A stretch of DNA of 64,000 nucleotides from Astrocystis sublimbata (lineage: Eukaryota > Ascomycota > Sordariomycetes > Xylariales > Xylariaceae): NCBI GenBank assembly GCA_022453515.1, contig JAJNNY010000061.1, forward strand, positions 124,001-188,000. The letters are read 5' to 3'. Every line of letters begins with the position of its first letter. The first letter of the stretch is position 1. Shown one piece after another: positions 47,201-58,490 of the stretch. The notes below the pieces were generated by a model that was not told where the DNA came from, made no database searches, and saw nothing but the letters and a program-made list of their open reading frames with translations. The translations under genes and the position numbers were made by a program.

Positions 47201-49153
47201 CAAGCTACGGACCAATTACTGTCTGGTTTCAAATTCTGTCCGTGTGTCCGTGGAGTTGTTCTTTCTGCTCCAATACTTCAGGATTCTCCACGAATGAAGA
47301 ACAGACAGGTTGCTCATGACGACCCGCCCACGGAAACTGCTCGAAGACCAAAAGAAACCGAAACGGCGACATTCCAGACAACCAGAGAAGCGATCACTAG
47401 ATTGTGGCTTGGGCCGATGCTAAGGATGACGCGTGGTGCCTCCAAATGTGAATCTGCTTACAAACACCACAGGCGACCAAAAGAGTATCAACGCTCCTTG
47501 ATTTCGATGTGCTTAACCCACCCAACGATTCTACGCGATTCCTGCCGAATACCACCAGGAAACCTTGCGAATGCGGCGAACTTTCACACCGAGTCACACG
47601 TGGCCTGACCAAGCAAGCATCTATTGCTACCCGATTCTGCGTCACACGGCAGCTTGCCTCGAGCCGTTGCCACACTACTACACATCGATCTTGTACTCCA
47701 AGCTCGGACCTCCTCTGTTCATACCTACGACTCCGGCACGCGGGTGCAATACGACTTGTCCGCTCGATCCACCCATATCAGCCACTTCTAGGTGAATGAA
47801 GCAGACAGGGCTTTTTGCAACTCACAGGTCCGGGTCTAGCCGATGGCTCCTTTCCCAGCCTCTACCGTAAGCCTCACCATCAGGATACGCGTAGATTCCC
47901 AGATTCCGATGGTCGGCTCGAGCGGAGGCAGCGGACTCGAGTATGGATGGATCGAATCCAATTCAAGCCCCAACAATGTGAATCGAAGGGTAAAGAAGAG
48001 GAAAACTGGATGACACCAAGAAATATTGATCTCAGCGACCACGCTGTGAGATTTTAACAAGATATTGTTTGCGTGGACAAGGAATCCCAGGAGCGCGTAT
48101 TTTGTGACAAGTTGAGCTTGGTAACCCCATCATACCATTGATCAGGTAGGTTATATTCAAGCTTGAAGTGTGCCTATGTCTGGTGGTGTTGTCAAGACTC
48201 GTAAGTTAGTAATTACCCGTGGCAATACGGTCATAGATATCGTCACTGTTGTGATGAGTAAATTGGTGCTTTGTATTGAATAATATCGCCGTAAAACTGA
48301 TTTTGACCGTGCAATTTTGCTGTTCAAGGCGACTGCTAATAATACTTAGGATATAATTGTACAAAACTCTTCATATTTCAGTCTTTATGGTGGTATATGA
48401 AATCACTCTTTTTAATCTACTTCCATTTAATTACATGTTACCATGCTGGAGCATAAAGTCAAGGCTGACCCAAGATGATAATATTCAATCACCAACCAGA
48501 GAACAGAAACTAGTTCTAAATTGGCTGTACAACGTCCACGGATATCCAAGTGGTGGGAGATGAGGTAATATTGGTATTGACTTTTGTAAAATACACATTT
48601 CCGGCCAGCACTTTTTCAGTCATTTATTCTGGTGAATATTCCATTTGTACCCAGTTTACAACCTCAAACCCCAACGCCTAAGGAAGAAGGCTCGTTTGTT
48701 AGCAGTTGAGGACCCCTCTCGCATGTCAGAAAAATGGGGACATTTCGGTAATTATAATCAAGACAAACACCCCGTCCGTATAGATCGAGGGGGTTTTATT
48801 TTTCTGTCTGGGGCACCGAATTCTTTAACGCGGATAGTTCGCTACGACAGCCTTCATCTCTTGTGGGTTATCAACTAGAGTAAACAACTTATGTAACACT
48901 AACTTGAGTGTAGGCAACCTAAAGGTTAGCTCTGGACGCAGCTGCCTTAAGGCCCCTGGAAACTGCCGCGCCGGTCAAGAGTTTTTACTCTGATTATCAG
49001 GCTTTATAGATGGAGAGGGTAGATTTTCTTCATTTTCTTTTACATGAGATCGTAACGTTTTGCAGACTCTAAAATTTCCACTCCGTGTCAAATGCTTTTG
49101 CACCAGAGTGAAGGAGTATAGTAGTAGCCAAGTAGTCAAATAGAATAGTAGGG

Positions 49154-49298
49154 GTCAGGTGTCAATTCTATTGATTCCTGGGCTCTCCCATTCAGTGGGA
49201 GCCGCCCAGCCCTTATATACACAGATCTAGTAGCCCAAACAGCCCCTACAGGGGAGCCCCTAGGTCATGGTGAAGCCCATGCTACGGTGACACCTGAC
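49154..49298. mobile_element. candidate solo LTR or MITE-like element
   Basis: A 145-bp segment bounded by perfect 11-bp inverted repeats, GTCAGGTGTCA at 49154-49164 and TGACACCTGAC at 49288-49298. One base further out on the right gives the ...CA end normal for an LTR; the matching left TG is degraded to GG. Inside are a TATATA box-like sequence (about 49215), a CTCCCA...TGGGAG hairpin and a CCCCTACAGGGG palindrome. Size and ends suit a small copia-type solo LTR or a MITE. No internal retroelement coding sequence and no clear target-site duplication were found. It sits in the A/T-richer part of a gene-free stretch. Confidence 0.5.
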
Positions 49299-49755
49299 AT
49301 TCCGTGTGTCAACTTGTGGTTGTTATCATTAGACACGTTGACAGCAATACTTACCACATGAAGAACCGAACTCATTTTTCTCACTTGATTAATCAACGAG
49401 ATTTCGGTCCGCACGAAATGATATTGTAATAGCTTGCAAAGTTTCCACCCTCACCGGTAAACAGATGGGAATGGGGCGGTCCAGTGATGGAAGTAAATTG
49501 TCATTATTCATAACAAAGATCATTAACACGCTACATTACAACCATTTCATCTCTAGGCTTCGTTGTGTATAAAGAGACACATATAAAAGTTCCCAATGGC
49601 CAAAAGTTGGCAAGATTCACGTAAATAATATCTCGAACAAGGAAAAGAAACCAACTGTTCGTTTTCGTCCTTACATCGAACCTCGCCTATGACTTCCCAG
49701 CACTATATATGAGAATCAAACCAACATCGGGCTTTCTAGTCGAGGCATGGCCTGA

Positions 49756-52580
49756 CTACTCGAGGTTCGGCAAGTCCCAGCCGTCCATAGACGACAAGGC
49801 ATCCAGACTGTCAAAGTTGACTTCAGGGGGTATTTGGTTGGGGTTGTCAGGACTCGCATGCGAATGCCCACTGTGCGGAAACAGGAACAGTTGCGGATCC
49901 GATACAGCGGTCGGGGTCTGTGGAACATTATTCATGCTCCAGGCATTGAAGCCGGCTTGCCAATTCACGCCATCTTTTAAATACCATTCGTGGCCGTCAG
50001 CTACGAATGCGGAGTTTTGTGTCACTGGTTGCGTTGCAACCTGGGACGACAGTCCCCGTGAACTTTCTCCGGTTCGATTGGTTGTTGTGAAAGGAACATA
50101 AGGTTGAGAATAATGGGGTATCGCTTCGTTGATCGATGATGGTTGCCAATGTGCGGAAGTGAGACGTCCAAAGTCCACTGCTGGCTTCACGGTAGCCGCC
50201 GAGTCATTCATCATTTGTCTCGTTGATGGGGGTTGTGCATGAAAGCCCTGCGAGGGCAACATGGTGCTGGTGACCACATCACGAGGCGAGCTTGTTTGAG
50301 GCATTCCAGAGGGCGTTTGAGTTGGCGATGAAGGTATGATGTGATTTGGGGGACTCTGGGATTCGTATCTCCGTCCAGGTGACGGTGTATTCTTGGTCGT
50401 CAAGTTGGTGGCGATAAAGGTGTGTGAGCGAGGAGTGGGAACATCAGAGGTATTGAACGTGCCCCATCGCTCATCCGTTCGTTGTAGGACCTGGGCAGCC
50501 TCATCGGGCAGGTCGACTTTCCATTTCCGAGAGAGAACGCTCAGAATACTGAGCGCTCTGCGCCCACATAGCCAATCCTCGGAGATTTCTTCCAGATGCT
50601 TGATGCCGTGTATGATATCCCTCTTCGCGGTTTTTTCTGGCAAGTTTAATAAGTGGATGGTGCAGGCCGAGTGCAGCATATATACAGCAATATTGCAGAT
50701 CTGGCGCAGATTATATATCTTCTTGTACAGACGCATTAATTTAGAGATAGCTCCAGCGTTCGCAGTGCATATTCTCCGAGGGGAAACGTGCGGTGGCAAG
50801 GGTGAGGCCTTTGGGGCATAACGAAGGAATGGCCGAAATAAGTGTATATACTGAAGATGGAAAAACATGCTAGCGATTGTTCAGTATACACATGTCCCAG
50901 TCGAGGAACCGGATCCGTACCGCAAACTTACTGCATCAAAATGACATTCGGCAATTGGCCCTCTTTAGGTTGGAGTTCGGCAGGCAATTGTTTGTGCCAC
51001 TCTTCAAGACGACGGTGCAGTTCGCTCAATTTCTTCAACTCGATGGATTTCCCACTCGACCGCCCTATGTGACTAGGGTGATAGAAAAAGAGAAGAAGAT
51101 CGCTGCTGATCTCACACAACGTAGACATCTGCAGTCCGATTGTACGGGTCCGCGCTGGCTGTCGGGAGCTCTCGTCAAATCCCGCGTCTGTGTAGGGCGA
51201 CCAGCCTTCGGCGTCCTCTTCCGGGAAAACATCGTATTTAGGGACACTGTACGAGTTTTTGGGAAGCTGGGGTAGCCGGCCCATGTAGTTGGACCAGCAC
51301 TTGTCGAACAGGAAACAGCCCCAGAAGGTGACACGTCGCGCATCGATTTCCTTCTCGTCGAGATTTTCAAGGTCGCCATTGACACCGCCGAGATTTAGGT
51401 TAAGCCCCAGATCTTGGGCCATCCTGAAGCTCATTCCACTGTAAACCCAGCCTTTCGCCTCGCGGCCACAGCCCGCTTCTCGGACAGACATCAATGCTAA
51501 GGCTTGGACAGTAGTCAAACGAGGCTTTTCGTACTCGTCATTGTCGATTATGAGTCGCTTCGCCTCGCCGAAGAAATGATCTCCCTTGGTCCAGCTGTCA
51601 CCGACGATTGCATAAGCGCTAGCGACGTTGGTGAAGTGGCAACCCAGGGCGAGCATGGCGTTCACAAGCAAGGACGAGCAGTATGTCGTCTTGTGCGAGT
51701 CGACGTGCCGCTTGCCCCGAAAGAAATCCCTGTAGAACAAGCTGCGGGACAGAGTAGTGAAGTAGGGATAGTGCCAGTTGAAGTACATGTTGAGAAGATG
51801 GGTGACAACGTCGGGGTCTTTCGTAACGTCAGACCAGCTGGTAACAGGGTCGACATCCGCATCGTCCACGTCCGTAGGCTGCAGCTCGTTGGCAGGCGCG
51901 CCCAGCACATCCCAGTGGATGAGATGAGATGTACCGCCGATGAAGCGGGTGGTGCCATTTTCGACTCGCAACTCGCCCATTTTGCGCGCCAGGTCTCTCT
52001 CGCCCTCGACGGGTATGTCGGTCGTGTAGTCCTGGGCGGCCTCGTCTTGAAGGTCGGCGCCGATGAAGCTTCGGTTTTGTATCGACTCGGCGACGGTATC
52101 CAGATCGTCACAGGTGCGGATCCGCTTGACAATGTCGTACACATCTTCCTCGGCGGCGTTCAGGATAGCCTCGACGATAATCTGGAGCGTGGGGTTGGAA
52201 GCCTTCATGCTGTCGGTCTTCTCTCGGTACACGCCTTTCCGCCGGTGGTCCGAGTTCGGATCGTAGACGCACTCGGTGCCATAGACGGACGCGCAGGCGG
52301 CGCAACTGGGGAGAGCGCCGTCGCATTTCGATTTACGTCGGCGACATGCTATGCATGCACTGCAGGCGGGAGAGAACATCAGCCATGACACGGCGACGAG
52401 GAGATAGGTTACATACGTGCTCACACATTGGCGCTTTTGCAACGAAGGATCACCACCCCTCCTGGACTTCTTCTTAGCAAGAGGGGGAGGGGGAGGGGGA
52501 GGGGCGGCGGCGGCGGCGGGGTTGGCAGTCGTGGCTGGATAGTTGTGAGGTTGCAAGCTCGGCGTGGACGAGTGGTCCAT
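49756..52580 (-). CDS. nirA: nitrate assimilation regulator NirA/NIT-4 (Zn2Cys6)
   Basis: Three exons: 52580-52417, 52359-50932, 50869-49756; introns of 57 and 62 nt; 901 residues, close to Aspergillus NirA in size. This is the pathway-specific activator of nitrate and nitrite reductase genes, acting in the nucleus with the GATA factor AreA/NIT-2. The zinc cluster C57-x2-C60-x6-C67-x6-C74-x2-C77-x7-C85 with RRRKSKCDGALPSC and YDPNSDHRRKGVYREK is nearly diagnostic. A fungal transcription-factor middle region follows (MSVREAGCGREAKGWVYSGM, RRVTFWGCFLFDKCWSNYMG). Exon 3 restores LPNVILMHMFFHLQYIHLFRPFL. The C-terminus is Ser/Thr/Pro/Gln-rich and ends in an acidic, hydrophobic stretch (VNFDSLDALSSMDGWDLP) suited to activation. 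The start MDHSSTPSL at 52580 is the first in-frame ATG. Intron 1 is an in-frame multiple of three with no stop (see findings). Confidence 0.93.
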
Positions 52581-54388
52581 CTCGTAGGTTAAGGATTCGC
52601 AGTCGTATCGGGGCCTCGCCGGGCAGAGGGAGAGACGGCTAAGGCGGCGCAATTACGGCTGTCGCGGTCGCAGTTGCGGGACCGTACGTAAGAGCAAAAC
52701 AGCCCCGCGGAAGGGTGTATTCTTGGACGCAGGTGATTCGGTGTTGTAAGTGGGAGGAGGTATGGGTGTTCTGCACGTACATAGTAGGTAGTGCTACAAT
52801 GTGAACAAGGGCAGAGTACAAGGCGAGGTTCGAGATGTATATGATGTCTCTCTCAAGGCACATATACGAGTAGATCTTGGAGGTTTCTGACTGTGAAGTA
52901 GGTACTCTTCAGATTTCTAAGTTGTAATTACTATGTCAGTCAGTACGAGTAGGTACTACTGTAAGGTCAGATCAGATCTTCTAACCTGAGATGCTTAGCG
53001 GTTCCGCGTCTCGGCGAATAGCTGCATTCCTAAAGCAATCCTGCACCTACATACAGATACATATACACGCTACCTACCTAGCATAACTTGCGAGGTATCC
53101 CAGGTAGAGTAGGCCTTCACGGGCCTTGTTGTGTAGCGCCGAGGTACTGGTGGACGGTGGACGGCGGGCGGGGCCTTCCTGCGTATGCGTAGCACGGCAC
53201 GCGACCCCACGGTTCGGCTTGGGCCATCCATCTAGGTAGGTACCTGCCGAGCCTGTCTGTACCTTCTTCCTAGGCATTTCTGATGCACCTGCCCTGCTGT
53301 TCGGCGAGCACTGTAGGTGCAAGTGGTGAACGTCATCTCAAAGTACTACCTACTACTATGTATGTACGTGGATATAGTATGAAGCAACGGCCACGTGCTT
53401 CACTTTCGGTGCCCACCTGGCCAATTTACCTACCTAGCTGCGTTCGAATTATAGAACACCTATGTCAAGAAGCAGCAGTGGCTTCTCGGTGCATTTTCAT
53501 GGCACATACGCCTACCCTACCCAAGTCTTAGGTATCTATCGACCTGATTTGATGCAGAGAGCGAGCGATCTTGAACACCAAGTTCGATGGTACCTGCCAG
53601 GTAGGTAGGTAGCATCCTACCTAGGCGGCGATAGGTAAGTAGAGGGGTCGGCGGGGCCTAAGTAGGCGGCTGGATAGCGGAGCCTCATGTAGGTAGTCTG
53701 TAGAGGCAGATACCTACCTATGTAGGTGGCTTGGTCTGATCTGATTGGCTCTGGGCGAGGTCTCTGATATTTTTATGTACCTAGGCGAGCTAGGTACTGA
53801 AGAAGGGAGTCTGGAAGGGACCATGCTCGCCTGCAAGGCGCTCCCCACCTTCCTTCCTCGAGCCCACTGTATCTAGCCCAGCTGGGCAAGCACCGCCTGC
53901 ACCGCATCCACCCCCCCAATTGTGCCGCTTCGATTCGTCGGATCCGCGAAGCTCTCTCTAGCTTTAGCGCGCCGTGTCGTTCGCAAAATATCTTTTCCCT
54001 TTCCTTCCTATCTCGCCCAGCATCGATCGATTCGCGCAGCTTCTCAGACGGGGAACTCGCATCAGAACTGCGACAAGACCGAGCCGATTAGAACCGGCGA
54101 GGAGAATTGGCACTTTGGTAAGCTCTCCCCTGCGTCTCTGGTAGTTACAATCCGAGCATCACCCCACATAGGTACCTACCTACTGCCCCCATGTCACCTA
54201 TCTGCAAGGTAGGTAGCCTGCCTGCCTGCGTGATTCATCCGCGCCGACTTTTTCTTCTCTGCCCCTCCGGTTTTGTCCTTGGAGCATGTGACACTTTCCT
54301 CTGCGAAACTCTGCATAGGCGCCAGTTTTTAACAAGTCGCCAGTGCTTCCAGTTTCCAACAACTGACCGAATCCCACAAGTCGCCAAA
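52581..54388. promoter_or_regulatory. divergent intergenic region between nirA and the La gene
   Basis: 1.8 kb separating two divergent genes, the densest AGGTA/TACCT region in the window (about 53060-53250 and 53589-53725). A possible 5'-UTR intron of the La gene starts with GTAAGC at 54118 and may end at ATAG 54318, or at an earlier AG. No third gene is apparent. Promoter content is inferred from the arrangement. Confidence 0.45.
53589..53725. repeat. AGGTA/TACCT motif cluster
   Basis: Includes AGGTAGGTAGGTAG, CCTACCTAGG, TAGGTAAGTAG and TACCTACCTATGTAGG, in both orientations. Same motif as elsewhere, in the shared upstream region of nirA and the La gene. Confidence 0.65.
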
Positions 54389-55744
54389 ATGAGCGATACT
54401 GATATCAAACCTGTCGAGGTCGCTGACCCTCCTGCTGTCGAAGTTCCAGAGGACAAGGCAGAGGACAAGACAGAAATCCTCGAGGAGGCCACGGCCACTG
54501 AGGCTTCCGAGGTTAAGGCCGCGGAGGAGCCCGCCAATGAGTCTACGACTGCAGAGAATGGCGTCACAAAGGATCAGGCCGAGGCCGAAGTCGCCGACGA
54601 CGGCAAGCCATCCATCTTCAGACCACCACCTGGCATGCTTCGCGTGTCCGGTCCCCGCAGAGAAGTCAAGTTCGTCAAGTCCGATCCAGCTTCTCTCGCC
54701 GAGTCCGATGACCCCCACGAGATACGCAAGCAGGTAGGGTCTTCCCTGATTCTGAAAACCGTGGTTCGCGTAGCTCACATCGTACCTTAGGTTGAATTCT
54801 ACTTTGGTGACAGCAACCTGCCCGAGGACAAGTTCTTGTGGGAGAAGGTTGGTGGCGAAGAAAACAAACCTGTGCCTCTTACTATGATCGCCAATTTCTC
54901 CCGCATGCGACGTTTCAAACCATACGAGGCTGTCGTCAAGGCTCTCAAGTCCAGTAACTTCCTTGTCATAGAGGGAGCCGAAGGCGAGGAAACCATTCGG
55001 AGAAAGAACGCGATAGATACCGATAAGCGGAACAAGAGAGAAGAACGGAGTATCTATGCAAAGGGCTTTGGTGACGAATCCTCCTCCACCCAATTTGACA
55101 TTGAGGCTTTCTTCACACAATATGGCCAGTTCGACTCAGTTCGTCTACGACGAGCGGAGGGCCTCGAGAAGGTATTCAAGGGGTCTGTCTTCGTGGAGTG
55201 GTCCGATAAAGATATCGCCGACAAGTTCATGGCCTTGGATCCTGCGCCCCAGTGGAAGGGGCACCCTCTACTCATCATGTGGAAGCTCGACTACATAAAA
55301 CAGAAGTCTGAAGCCATCCGTGACGGTAAGATCCCCGCCAGTACCCGTAAGTTTGGACGTGGGGCAAACCGGGGTCGTGGCAACCGAGGCAACGACCGAG
55401 GAGGGGACAGTAATGACTGGAAGAAGCGCCGCGAACAAGACCAGAGGAACGGATTCGGTGATCGTCGTGACCAGCGCGGTGGTCGTGGTCGTGGTCGAGG
55501 CCGGGGTCGGGGCAATTTCCGTGGCCGCGGCGGTGGACGCGATCACAACGATGCTCGCAACCAAGATGCCCCTGCTAAGCCAGCAGATGACGGACGCCCA
55601 AAAATCCACGTCAGCAAGGAGAGCGCAAAAGCACTAGAAGAAGAGAAGGGCAATGGCAAACGTGCCAGAGAGGACGACGCCTCAGCTGCCGAGCCTCCCG
55701 CCAAGAAAATCGATACTAAAGAGGAATCGACTTCGACCACGTAG
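54389..55744 (+). CDS. La-related RNA-binding protein (La autoantigen homologue, Lhp1-like)
   Basis: Two exons, 54389-54733 and 54791-55744, joined in phase 0 over a 57-nt intron; 432 residues. La binds the 3' UUU-OH of RNA polymerase III transcripts and protects and chaperones pre-tRNAs and other small RNAs in the nucleus. Domains in order: an acidic, alanine/glutamate-rich N-terminus (1-80); a La motif (about 107-190) with IRKQVEFYFGDSNLPEDKFL, split by the intron exactly between KQ and VEF; an RRM (about 202-285) with RSIYAKGF and GSVFVEW; an RG-rich tract (about 304-365); and a lysine-rich tail (PAKKIDTKEE). The RG tract may be arginine-methylated and add RNA affinity. The N-terminal extension before the La motif is longer than in yeast Lhp1, as usual in Pezizomycotina. 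Confidence 0.93.
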
Positions 55745-56376
55745 GGCGGATTCAAACAGCTATGTCTCCCATCTACTGCCACTCTCGTGGCACATATAGA
55801 TTGACCGTGTGCATGCACTCGGGCAACACATACTTTACTGAGCTGTGGTGGCTTTGATACGAGCTACTGAAGCATCAACGACTCGGTGATGCCGTACACA
55901 AGTTAGACCCTGCTACAAGGGCTACAAAAGGCGTTACAGTTCCAACTCCGTAACTATCCACGTTTGCCATGTATGGATGAAACCAGCGGCTTGCCATTAT
56001 CATCATCCTCTACGGGTTCTCCTCAGGGACCAGGCATTTTCTGCCCCAGCTGGTTGCTCGTGGATCTAGGGCTTATACACACAAAATATGCTTTACCGGA
56101 AGTGCTGGCAGCAACTTCATGCTATCTACCTCGTCAAGTCCATAAATGAATTATTTGCCCTGTCTTCAGTTTTTCCAAGTGATACGTTTTAACCAAAGAC
56201 CCTTTCAGCTTGTCCTATCGGTTGCCATATAATGCCATATCTGACGACTGGATGTACATGCAACCAATACAATTCACCTTGTGTCTCATTCTTTGATATT
56301 CATGTGATATTGGGTATATATCTTTCCCTACGGGTCTACTTTAACCAAAAAAAAAAAGATTACAAATGCACATAAA
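55745..56376. other. 3'-3' intergenic region between La and the MFS gene
   Basis: Short gap between convergent genes containing both 3' UTRs. An A11 run lies at about 56347-56358, close to the MFS stop. Nothing else is visible. Confidence 0.55.
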
Positions 56377-58490
56377 CTAGGCCCCAGCCGCAAACGGACT
56401 CCTCTTCCGCAACGTCTCGCCATACCGCCATAACAAGAATGGCGCGGGAAAACCCAACACCACGCCCAGCAGTGCGAGAAGAGTGTTGCCCCACCCGTAG
56501 TTGAGGCTACCATACAGGGCCGGGGCGAAGAGCGGAAACCCGAAACCAGCCAGGGAACGGAAGACGGTCCCGGCAGCGACGGCCGAGGCGGCATAGCGCG
56601 TGTAAGTATCGACGAGGTAGGTCTGCAGGCACTGGAAGCTGATGACGGTGGCCGTGGCGAAGAGGAAGGCGCCGATGTTGGGCCATATCCAGTGTGTCTT
56701 GTTCTGCGCCGTCCACCCGTACACGATGAGACCGACAGGCATCAGGACCGCGCCAGGAATCATCATGGGAACTCTGTACTCCGGCTTCCCTGCGCCGCCG
56801 TACCGCTTCTTCAGGGCCGCGTAGATCCGATCTTGTGCGGGGGCGCACGCCTGAGTGCCGACGAAGAAGCCGAGCCCGAGAGAGATGTAGTTGAGCCCAC
56901 CGATGCCGATCGACTCACCGTAGCCTTGGGGTTCGGGCGACGACCAGAGGGTCGGGAAGGATGTCAGCACGATGTAGATCAGCCCGTAGACGTACAGCAT
57001 GTACAGGGCGATAGCCTGGACTATGACTTGTGTCGCGACCATGCGGAAGGGTCGGACGAGAGCGATGCGCAGTGCCTTACCGATGGTGCGGTCTGGGTTG
57101 TCGAACGGGGTATGCAGGGCCTTGTTACCGGTTTCCTTTATTAATTTGTTCTTCTTCCGGGTCAGGAGGACAGGGACGTAGGTCTCCTTGAGGAAGAAGA
57201 CCCCCGCCCCCTGGATCAGGGCGTCTGCGATCGTCGTCGCGTAGAAAGCCCATCTCCAGGTCGTGTATTGCGCAATGAATGCACCAGCGATGGGGCCGAT
57301 GGCTGGGCCGAGGAGCGGTGCGAGACTGTAGATCGAAAGCGCCTTGCCTCGGTTCTCGGCATCAAACAGATCACTCAACACGCCGCCGCCGATGGCGAGG
57401 GGTGCTGAGCCCCCCAGTCCTGCGAGAAACCGAAATGCGATGAGCTGTTCTTTGGTGCGTGCGAGGCCGCAGCCCAGGTTGAAGAACAGGTAGATTAAGT
57501 TCACAAGCTGTAGGACGAGGACCCGGCCGTATATCTCCGATAGCGGTCCCCATCTAAAGTCCGGATGAGTCAGTATCTAATTCTGTACAGACGAGGACGC
57601 AGGGAGGCGGCACGGATGATAACGTACATCAAGGGGCCGACGGCGTAAGCAAGAACGAAAATGGATAATGTGAGATTCTTCTCAACTAAGGATGCGTCAG
57701 TCGGACATTTTCGAGGCCGAAAGGAATCGACTTCGGAGTATGTGGTGGAAACCTACAGTCTTGAGTGATGTGAAGGTCGTCGGCAATTGATCCCAAGGCG
57801 GGCGCCACAAGCGATGAAGATACAGGGGACTAGGGTACACATCATCAGCAATTGCCAAATTGAGCGTGATTTCTGAGGCTATGCCATCTTCGAAAAAGCC
57901 ATTGACGAAAGACAAGACTTAGTTAGACCTAGAGATCGGTCGCCTCCATACAACACACTGTGGCTCTGGACAGCACCTACAATTAGAGTAAATAAGGAAA
58001 CAGTGAAAACTGCAGCCCACTTCCTGTAACATTGACGTTAACAAAATTGTATCGAAGTGTGCGCCACATGACGTCTTGGGAACCGAAAGACTCGAGCAAC
58101 GTACTTAGAAAAGGCCCAGTTCTTGGGGATCTGAGGATCCTCAGGGCCGTTCCAGGTTACCAGGTTCGGATCGCTCGGATCTGGTGCCGTTGTGTCCACC
58201 ACGACGAGCTCTGGCCCAAGCTCAGGATCTCGTGAATTTGCAAAGCCATCGCGAACTTCCAGTTCAGACACGGGTCGGGAGACTTGGGATACTGGCCGCG
58301 AGCGCCGCGGTTGATCTATCCGCCGGGAGGATGCTACGCTAGTGGCGGTGCTGATGCTGTCGACATCCGTATCTGTGTCGTCGTGGTGGTGCTTCTTCTC
58401 GATGTCGGCGAGATCGTTGGTCCGAGGCTCATTCTGTATCTGCTGCTCCTCAGAGCTGGGCCGTCGTTTTTCGTCGGCTTTGTCGTCCAT
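56377..58490 (-). CDS. MFS drug:H+ antiporter (DHA1-type multidrug transporter)
   Basis: Five exons: 58490-58105, 58023-57981, 57829-57757, 57685-57628, 57553-56377; introns of 81, 151, 71 and 74 nt; 578 residues. DHA1 proteins export toxic organic compounds or polyamines at the plasma membrane in exchange for protons. A ~110-residue charged cytosolic N-terminus leads to PEDPQIPKNWAFSKKW, the usual sequence before helix 1. Joined exons give SPVSSSLVAPALGSIADDL, then motif A as GPLIWGPLSEIYGR (about 184-197), RFLAGLGGSAP (motif B, R228), and the antiporter motif C as GPAIGPIAG (about 269-277). About twelve hydrophobic helices are visible. The small exons 2-4 (43, 73 and 58 nt) were placed by the family's conserved helix 1-2 sequence; the residue at the exon 3/4 join (QDFEKN) is the least certain. 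The upstream region is shared with the divergent Nam9 gene. Confidence 0.88.

Larger units (their letters stand above)
41690..49153. other. long gene-free stretch
   Basis: 7.5 kb without a supported gene. Two clear microsatellites (41869-41920 and 44199-44227) and many isolated AGGTA motifs are present. From about 48.1 kb rightwards the composition becomes visibly more A/T-rich and open frames lose any coding look, which could reflect old repeat DNA. Open frames at 47.0-47.8 kb on three frames were examined and match nothing I know. Confidence 0.5.

Noticed and set aside
47069..47608. 179-codon plus-strand frame
   Set aside because: Overlapped by equally long frames in other phases, no domain, no convincing start or splice context.
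51504..52388. 294-codon plus-strand frame opposite nirA
   Set aside because: Antisense shadow of the NirA coding sequence, whose zinc cluster is unmistakable.
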